In this document: positions 58,060 to 64,000 of the stretch, piece after piece
Layout of the letters: every line of letters starts with the position of its first letter
How positions within the stretch are numbered: position 1 is the stretch's first letter
Assembly (NCBI RefSeq): GCF_032884065.1
Contig: NC_088873.1
Span: forward strand, 38,985,823-39,049,822
Source: Artemia franciscana
Lineage: Eukaryota; Arthropoda; Branchiopoda; Anostraca; Artemiidae
Length of the DNA stretch: 64,000 nt
Reading direction: 5' to 3'
The notes under the pieces: model-generated
Told to the model about the DNA's origin: nothing
The model's database searches: none
What the model saw: only the letters and a program-made list of their open reading frames with translations
Position numbers and translations under genes: made by a program

Positions 58060-59157
58060 CTTTAAAAATATGTGTGTTATAAAAGTGAAACCTTGCAAAA
58101 TAGATCATCTGCTTGACTGAAGTGCAACAATATTATTTTCAGCTTCAAAACTTTGCTCAATCCCAATTTATAAGGTTTTAAAGATATGCAAATACATTTC
58201 CTAAATTTTGAAAAAAAGAACATTGATATGGCTCAGAATTCTACTCAAATAACAGGAATAGCATTTTCAGAACTAAAGGCAGAGAGAAAGCAGCTGGTAA
58301 CTGAAAATTAAGGTAAAATGTTGTTTTGTCAAAATTTTAATAGGCATAGGCCTGTCATGTAGGCAAATTTCAGGGCCCTCTAGAGGGAGAAGGAGTGGAG
58401 GTGGATACTTTAAAATACCTTCCCAGGATATACTTTAGCCTGTAGACCCATCCCCAAAAGTTTCATTTTCCTAACCTAACCCATTTTCAAGATAGCAAGA
58501 AGTTGCTAAACTAGAATTTTACTGCAAGCCCACTTTATGCATTTTTAGTTTGCACCATGGAGAAGCAGGGTTGACTAGAAATGGAAGCACTTCTATTATT
58601 ATAATTTATAAGTGCTCTAAACTAAGCATTTACCAAACTGGATAATTAGCATTAATGAATGCATAAGTTTTTTTGATTATCTTTTAACTTACTACTATAC
58701 AGAAATGACCAGTGATGACTGGAAATAGTAATTAGAATAGCCTATAATTTTGTTCATACTCTACAAGCCCAACATTTCCCTCAGTTTCAAAACTCTGCCC
58801 ACTTTATGCATTTTGGTTTGTTGAAGGGAGATTTTAGAAAGCTAAAAAATGGATGTGCTTCTAAAATTAGCATTTCTAAGTGCTCCAAACTGGAAACTGC
58901 TTCACAGCATAGTTTCCAGTTTAGACAACTTGTGATGAAACAAACAAATTTCTAAGCCTTAGAAATCTGGAAAGGGTTGACTTAGTAGCTTGATAATATT
59001 TTCGTGGAGTATATTTTTGTCTGCTATATTCATTGCTGGAAGTTTTATTTGATTAGTTCAACTATTTTTTAAGATTGTGAAAAGTTCTTCATCTGGAACA
59101 TTACCATCAACTACTGTTCAAGGTAGCAGGGAGGAAAAAGATTCTTAAGAGACTTGC
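58060..59157. other. Intron sequence of 5-oxoprolinase with diverged repeats
   Basis: Words such as ATTTTCAGAACTAAAGGCAG, CTGAAAATTAAG, GGTTGACTAGAAATGGAAGC and CCCACTTTATGCATTTT recur between 56.7-57.1 and 58.2-58.9 kb in direct or inverted orientation. This suggests a diverged inverted duplication of about 400 bp. No exon seen. Confidence 0.5.
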
Positions 59158-59319
59158 CTCTTCCAAAATTCTTCTAATACCTTCTGTGGGAGCATCACTG
59201 TAATTTTCAGGGTCAACTGATAGTAGCTTTATACTTCTTTCTCTTCCAGTAGGGCACCTCACGTAAATATCAGTGAAAGTTCCCCCTCTATCTATGGCAA
59301 AATTGTACTTGGTTTCCAT
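59158..59319 (-). CDS. OPLAH: First coding exon of 5-oxoprolinase (ATP-hydrolysing)
   Basis: ATG at 59319 opens [20 protein letters not shown], then [20 protein letters not shown] and [14 protein letters not shown]. The DRGGTFTD phosphate-binding loop of the hydantoinase-A/actin-like ATPase fold and the [21 protein letters not shown] block are diagnostic of the N-terminus of eukaryotic 5-oxoprolinase. After GAAGAG the minus strand reads GCAAGT, a consensus GC-type donor, so the exon is 54 codons ending in phase 0; reading on gives unrelated residues and a stop. The start agrees with the family's usual N-terminal length. An RTE-like LINE tail ends only ~280 bp upstream. No TATA element was recognised. 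Confidence 0.9.
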
Positions 59320-59599
59320 TTTCTTATAAATCCTCGTTAAGACGATTTAAATTTTCAATAGCAGTTGTCGAAATTTTTAAACAGAAGTAAAAACGAAACT
59401 TTTCAAGTTTCAACGCGCTTCTGTTATATGGAAAATCTGCCAATCTGTCAGAGTACCGTTTCTGCCAAGTTTCTGTTTTCAATCTGTAAACTGTCAATAC
59501 AAAACAGGAAAGTAAGTCTCCAGAACGCATACGACTTATGTGTCGAACGCATTGAACCCTAAGCAATAAGTCTTCTTCGAAATCAAATTTGCAGACAGC

Positions 59600-60012
59600 T
59601 TCTATTACTAATAACTCACCACAGCACCAAGCCACATAAGGCCAAAACAGCTATACACACTCCTCCTCCGTCCTAATCTATTTAAAGCCTCCCTCATTAC
59701 AACCTTCCAAGAAGTACCCATTTCCCACACATTCAAACACAAATCCCAGTTTCAACAAAAAAATGGATATTTTGGACCTGTTTGAATCCCAAAAATGTTG
59801 TTAGAAATCCATTTTTTCAATCTCTTTAATCTTTCCAGGAAGTTTCCATTCCCCTTAAATATTTCTTTAAGGCGTTCTTCCACCCCAACCGTGGACGAGA
59901 TACTTTTTGTTTAGCCCTAAACGGTTGGCCAAAAAGGACAATCTTCGGCAATATGTCATCTCTCTTTCGTAGAACGTACCCTAGCCATCTTAATCTTTCT
60001 CTCATTATAGCG
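59600..60012 (-). pseudogene. RTE-like LINE tail, minus strand
   Basis: Reads AIMRERLRWLGYVLRKRDDI, LPKIVLFGQPFRAKQKVSRP, RLGWKNALKKYLRGMETSWK and, after breaks, REALNRLGRRRSVYSC and LMWLGAVVSY. This is the same C-terminal tail as at 40.1 kb in better condition. It lies directly upstream of the 5-oxoprolinase start, and could have influenced the promoter (inference only). Confidence 0.85.
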
Positions 60013-60524
60013 CTACACTATACTTTCTGTAAGCCCTACTGTTTTAAATGCTGTCATTCAGCTAAGCATAGTAGTCAGGTTACTGTTGAAACAGGGTAAA
60101 CAAAAACAAGCATAGCAAATTTACAGAATTCCTTACAGAGTCCAGCATTTTACCTTCAGAAAAAATCTAGATCTAAGAATACTACCACTCAGCCCAGCTC
60201 CCTTGCCTTGTTGTAGTATTAGCAGTTTCACCTCTTACTGTGCAATATTTCTTTTAGAGGTGGTTAAACGCTATTTCATACAAATTCAACAATATTACCA
60301 AATACTCAGTTTAAGTGTATAGACCATATGTCATAAAATTAGCACTATCTAAGCTTTGGTTATGCCTTGACTACGTCGTTTACAATTAAAATATTAAAAA
60401 ATTCTTTAAAAAGTAGTAATTAAGGAAAAACACAGAATTTCCATGTTGAATTTCCATGGAATTATTAATATTTATTTTATGTAATTTACTTTTTTGTCAA
60501 ATAGGTATGTTATATTATTATACT
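60013..60524. other. AT-rich sequence, nothing recognised
   Basis: No coding, RNA or repeat evidence. Confidence 0.4.
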
Positions 60525-60613
60525 GGATTTTTGTCAATCGACCTTTTGTCTTCGGCTTGACCCTTTTATATTGTGTATGCTGTACAGAAGTTTAAATTAA
60601 AACCTTGAACCTT
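60525..60613 (+). mobile_element. Solo LINE 3' end
   Basis: Ends in AACCTTGAACCTT, the same GAACCTT tail as the LINE ending at 26342, preceded by an AT-rich leader and a small stem region. Probably a severely 5'-truncated insertion. Confidence 0.55.
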
Positions 60614-61435
60614 CATGTAGATAATTATTGCCCTTATTTGATAATAAAAAAGAATAAACATGCAGGGCTTTGTATAAAAGGCCAACCGATTTCTTACATT
60701 TTTGATGAAACAAATTGACTTGTCTAAAATGAAAAAAAGTCTATTTCGTAATTGTCTGTGGCAAAACAGTTGCCGTTGTTTGCAAATGACAAGAAAAACG
60801 CTTCTTAATGCCTTATCTCTGCAAAGTTTTATTCCTTACTGTTGGGTAAAAATTGGCTCCTTAATTTTACAAGACGCGGGTATATCGTTCAGTAAAGCAG
60901 TTAGACATTATTGATACAATTAAAAAAAACATAGCTTTAAGTGAGACTAAGGAATTTGCATTATCATGTGAGGCGATTGTACGTTTTTGACTTAAATTCA
61001 ACATTATTTTCTATCTTAAGACCATTAATGCTGGAAAACAATCCCAAAAAAGACATCTTTAGGGTCTTGACCTAATTGCCTGTGGCTGGAGATATCAAAA
61101 TCTAGTGTTGATTAGGTAATTGTTCGGGATGAGACACTTGCGAAAAAAGTTCCTAAAAGAATGAAAGGGGCTGGAAAATTCTAAGACAGAAGTAAAAAAG
61201 CGCAACTTAAAGGTGAGGCTTAGACAATGTTCATGGAGCAATTTTATTGATAATATTATCGTTATGGGTGGACTCATAAAACTATATCAAGATTGAGACT
61301 GAAGCACCTAGAGTCGAGATTCGTATTACTGAAGTGATAATTTTCAAAAGATGGGAAAGTTTTAAACCGAATTAAAGCTTCAGAAGCTTTTACTTTCTTT
61401 TTAGGAAGATTAAGTCATTGGACTAAGAATGAACG
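60614..61435. other. Unassigned sequence
   Basis: The 70-codon frame at 60702-60914 lacks recognisable motifs. The stretch may be the upstream part of the decayed LINE that becomes recognisable at 61440. Confidence 0.35.
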
Positions 61436-61439
61436 AAAT

Positions 61440-62460
61440 TTTTGCTATGTAACAACAAGATTGATGTAAAGAAAAACTTCACTTACCTGGGTAGTATTGC
61501 TAATAAAGATGATTGATGCACTGAGAATTAAAAAGGTAGAATAACCAAGTGGCTTTGGAAACACGAAAGGCATTAAGTGACATATAAGTAAAAAAAAAAT
61601 GAGATATAAATCGATTGTACTAAAATGAGGCATGCCCAATCGATTCGTTTGGAATGCAAGTATCCAATTTCGTTCTTTAAATATTGTCAATCTTATGGTC
61701 CACTCAAAACGCGTAAAGACCAAACTTTGACAAATTTTGCAGACCAGAAAGACGTAAGTGCACGACTTATCCACAGCCACAAAAATTTTCACCTAAGGTC
61801 TATTATGATATGACCAGAAAAGCATGATTGGAGCTGGAGAGAGATATGAAGGCACATTTTTCAAGATTTGCTTCTCCTGAACACCTTGGAAAATGTCACT
61901 TAGCCCCTTTCGTATTTCCACAGTCACAGAGCCCATATGGTTATTTTATAGTTGAAAAAAGATTGGAAGAATAGGAAAATAGGCCTGCAAATTAAGATTA
62001 GAAAATTTGAAGTTGCAGCAGTTGAATATGGTCTTAAAACGTGGATACTGCGAAAGACAGAGAAAAATTTGTCAAATATTTTCCAAAGGATGGTTTAAAA
62101 CTAACTTTAGGTACTTGTTTGACTGGCCGTATGTTAGATAATACGCTCTACGAAAGTGGTTTCTTAATACTATTTTCTAGTGCTATAATGAAAAGAAATA
62201 TTGACATGGTCTGGACAGGTTTTACGGATAAAGGATGACAGATCGAAAGACATTGTGCTTTCTGGACATCCATATCGGACCAAACTAAAGCAGGTTTCCA
62301 GAGAATGGAATAGGAAGGGGTTACAAAGAAGGACTTAAAGGAAAGTGGGATTCATGGCATGGTTTGAAGATTGAAGCTTTCAATAGACTAAGATCAAGAA
62401 AAATGACGCGGAGATGTGTTGACCATAGGCTGCTTAATGCTGCTATGATCGATTTGAATT
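61440..62460 (+). pseudogene. RTE-like LINE, RT C-terminal third, heavily decayed
   Basis: FTYLGSIANKDD (from 61480), VNLMVHSKRVKTKL, AAVEYGLKTWILRKTEKNLS, NIFQRM, AIMKRNI and DDRSKDIVLSGHPYRTKLKQ follow the expected order of the family's C-terminal region. They are in several frames with many stops. Third fragment of this clade in the window. Confidence 0.7.
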
Positions 62461-63408
62461 AGTTACAGAAATTATCAAAAGAAAGCGAGTAAGTTTCACT
62501 TATTAGACTTTCTACGACTGCGTCTCCCTCTTTCCTAATGAATCAACTACCAACTAGTCTATAGGGCCTAATAGTACAACATTGAAACTCCATGTTCGAG
62601 TTGAAGATTCCAAGGAAATGGACAGGAAACATTATTTGAAACCATAGGTGGAGCACTCATCTTATCGGCAGTACCTCACTCAAGGCATGGCTATTCTGCA
62701 GTAATAGGTCATCCAGCAGTCGTCTGACATCTGAAGCTGGTTCAAAGCTAAAGCCTCTTCTGATAAGCATTGGAATTAACTATTTTGCCTCGGCTTTAAT
62801 AAGCCTCTCATAGTTCCAACATTCTTCAATCCCCTTGGAATCCATGAGTAAAATGTATGACGAACAGAAGATTACAACCAATCTTACTGGGCAGCTTATA
62901 TAATTGGTTTTCAGTAAAGCACCAATGACGTAGTAGGCTTTAGACTTTTACAGTTAGAGAAGAGGGCAGTATCCGAACGCTTGTTTGTAAAATCTGCTGA
63001 AGCCCAAAGAGCTAGAAAATGGCTGATGTACATTAAAGTAAAAGAGTGAGAAGATGCACAAGAGCACCAACCCTTTTAACAGATGTATTCGTACCTTTTT
63101 CAAGCAAGTTATTTCCTATAATTTCATTATCGCCAAAATGGTTGTCTATTAGCACTCTCTATCCCTTCACAGCTCTATCCTATGCTTCAAACAAAACCAT
63201 AACCTTATTTCTTTCCATATTAATCATGTTTCTTTTAACGAGCCGTAATAGATAATTCAATGATATAAACACAGTGTTTCGACGATAATTACTGGAATTG
63301 GCTACTTTTGAGTGCTTTCACTTATTTTTATAGCATATAAGGCCATATTATGGCCTTTATTATATTTCTCCCCTTTATCCACTTTATTTTTACTGTGATA
63401 GCAATTTT
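62461..63408. other. Unassigned sequence
   Basis: No gene or repeat recognised; short ORFs lack coding character. Confidence 0.4.
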
Positions 63409-64000
63409 CAAACAGTTCGTGGTAACGAACTGTAGTAAGGAGTGACCCGGCTCAATAGTAACCAAAAGTCTAAAAAATTGAATTTTGATATCAATAGCTA
63501 CATCAAAAGAATCGCATTTTAATGCTGATTTTAAATATATAAGTTTCATCAAGTTTAGTCTTACTCATCAAAAGTTTCGAGCCTGAGAAAATTCGCCTTA
63601 TTTAAGAAAATAGGGGGAAACACCCCCTGAAAGTCGTAGAATCTTAACAAAAATGACACCATCAGATTCAGCGTATCAGAGAACCCTACTGTAGAAGTTT
63701 CAAGATCCTATCTACAAAAATGCGGAATTTTGTATTTTTTGCCAGAAGACAAATCACGGGTGCGTGTTTATTTGTTTTTTTTGTTTGTTTTTTTTTTTTT
63801 CTTCCCAGGGGTCATCGTATCAACCAAGTGGTCCTAGAATGTCGCAAGAGGGCTCATTCTAACGATAATGAAAAGTTCTAGTGCCCTTTTTAAGTGACCA
63901 AAAACATTGGAGGGCATCTAGGCCCCCTCCCACGCTCATTTTTTTTCCCAAAGTCAACGGATCAAAATTTTGAGATAGCCATTTTGTTCAACATAGTCGA
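63409..64000 (+). repeat. Repeat family A, copy 10 (runs off window)
   Basis: Begins with the best-preserved terminal hairpin (63413-63432, stem CAGTTCGT/ACGAACTG, loop GGTA) and follows the family sequence to the window edge. Confidence 0.85.

Noticed and set aside
59324-59635. 103-codon minus ORF upstream of 5-oxoprolinase as N-terminal extension
   Set aside because: It is in a different frame from exon 1 and overlaps the out-of-frame end of a LINE tail.

Overview
This window is animal nuclear DNA. Two canonical eukaryotic tRNA genes (initiator Met and Lys-TTT), pieces of an intron-bearing 5-oxoprolinase gene, a C2H2 zinc-finger gene and animal-type transposons (Helitron, hAT, CR1/jockey-like and RTE-like LINEs, a Gypsy gag fragment) support this. 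The mixture fits an arthropod best. The dominant interspersed repeats make me suspect a branchiopod crustacean such as brine shrimp, but that rests on recollection and I cannot verify it. No bacterial operon, CRISPR array or viral genome is visible.

Layout. 1-4.6 kb: T-rich repeats, TA microsatellites and a decayed Helitron (Rep fragment, PIF1-type helicase, 3' hairpin ending in CTAG), next to an inverted, doubled Helitron terminus. 5.3-8.2 kb: a LINE scrap and a minus-strand C2H2 zinc-finger gene whose 3' half has decayed. 9.3-10.0 kb: tRNA-iMet (+), a tRNA-derived SINE and tRNA-Lys (-). 11.8-13.9 kb: a minus-strand LINE with ORF1 and endonuclease remnants. 14.8-17.5 kb: the first copy of interspersed repeat 'A', then a LINE reverse-transcriptase fragment. 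17.85 kb: the first coding exon of a small membrane protein. 18.3-22.8 kb: a ~106-bp tandem array with higher-order structure, abutting a nearly intact LINE (22.8-26.34 kb).

26.6-36.6 kb: two hAT elements with recognisable 8-bp target duplications, invaded by repeat families A and B. 38-55 kb: further A and B copies, LINE scraps, a 100-N gap and a Gypsy gag fragment. 41.8 kb carries the last exon of 5-oxoprolinase and 59.2 kb carries its first exon, both on the minus strand. None of the roughly 1,170 intervening residues is visible between them. 56-59 kb holds several foldback repeats, 59.6-62.5 kb holds RTE-like LINE tails, and another A copy runs off the right edge.

Host genes are few: two tRNAs, a zinc-finger ORF, one small-membrane-protein exon and two 5-oxoprolinase exons. 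Most of the window is transposon and repeat DNA. I did not find a convincing new multi-gene system. The most unusual signal is repeat family A: each copy carries long palindromes whose two arms match each other within a copy while differing between copies.
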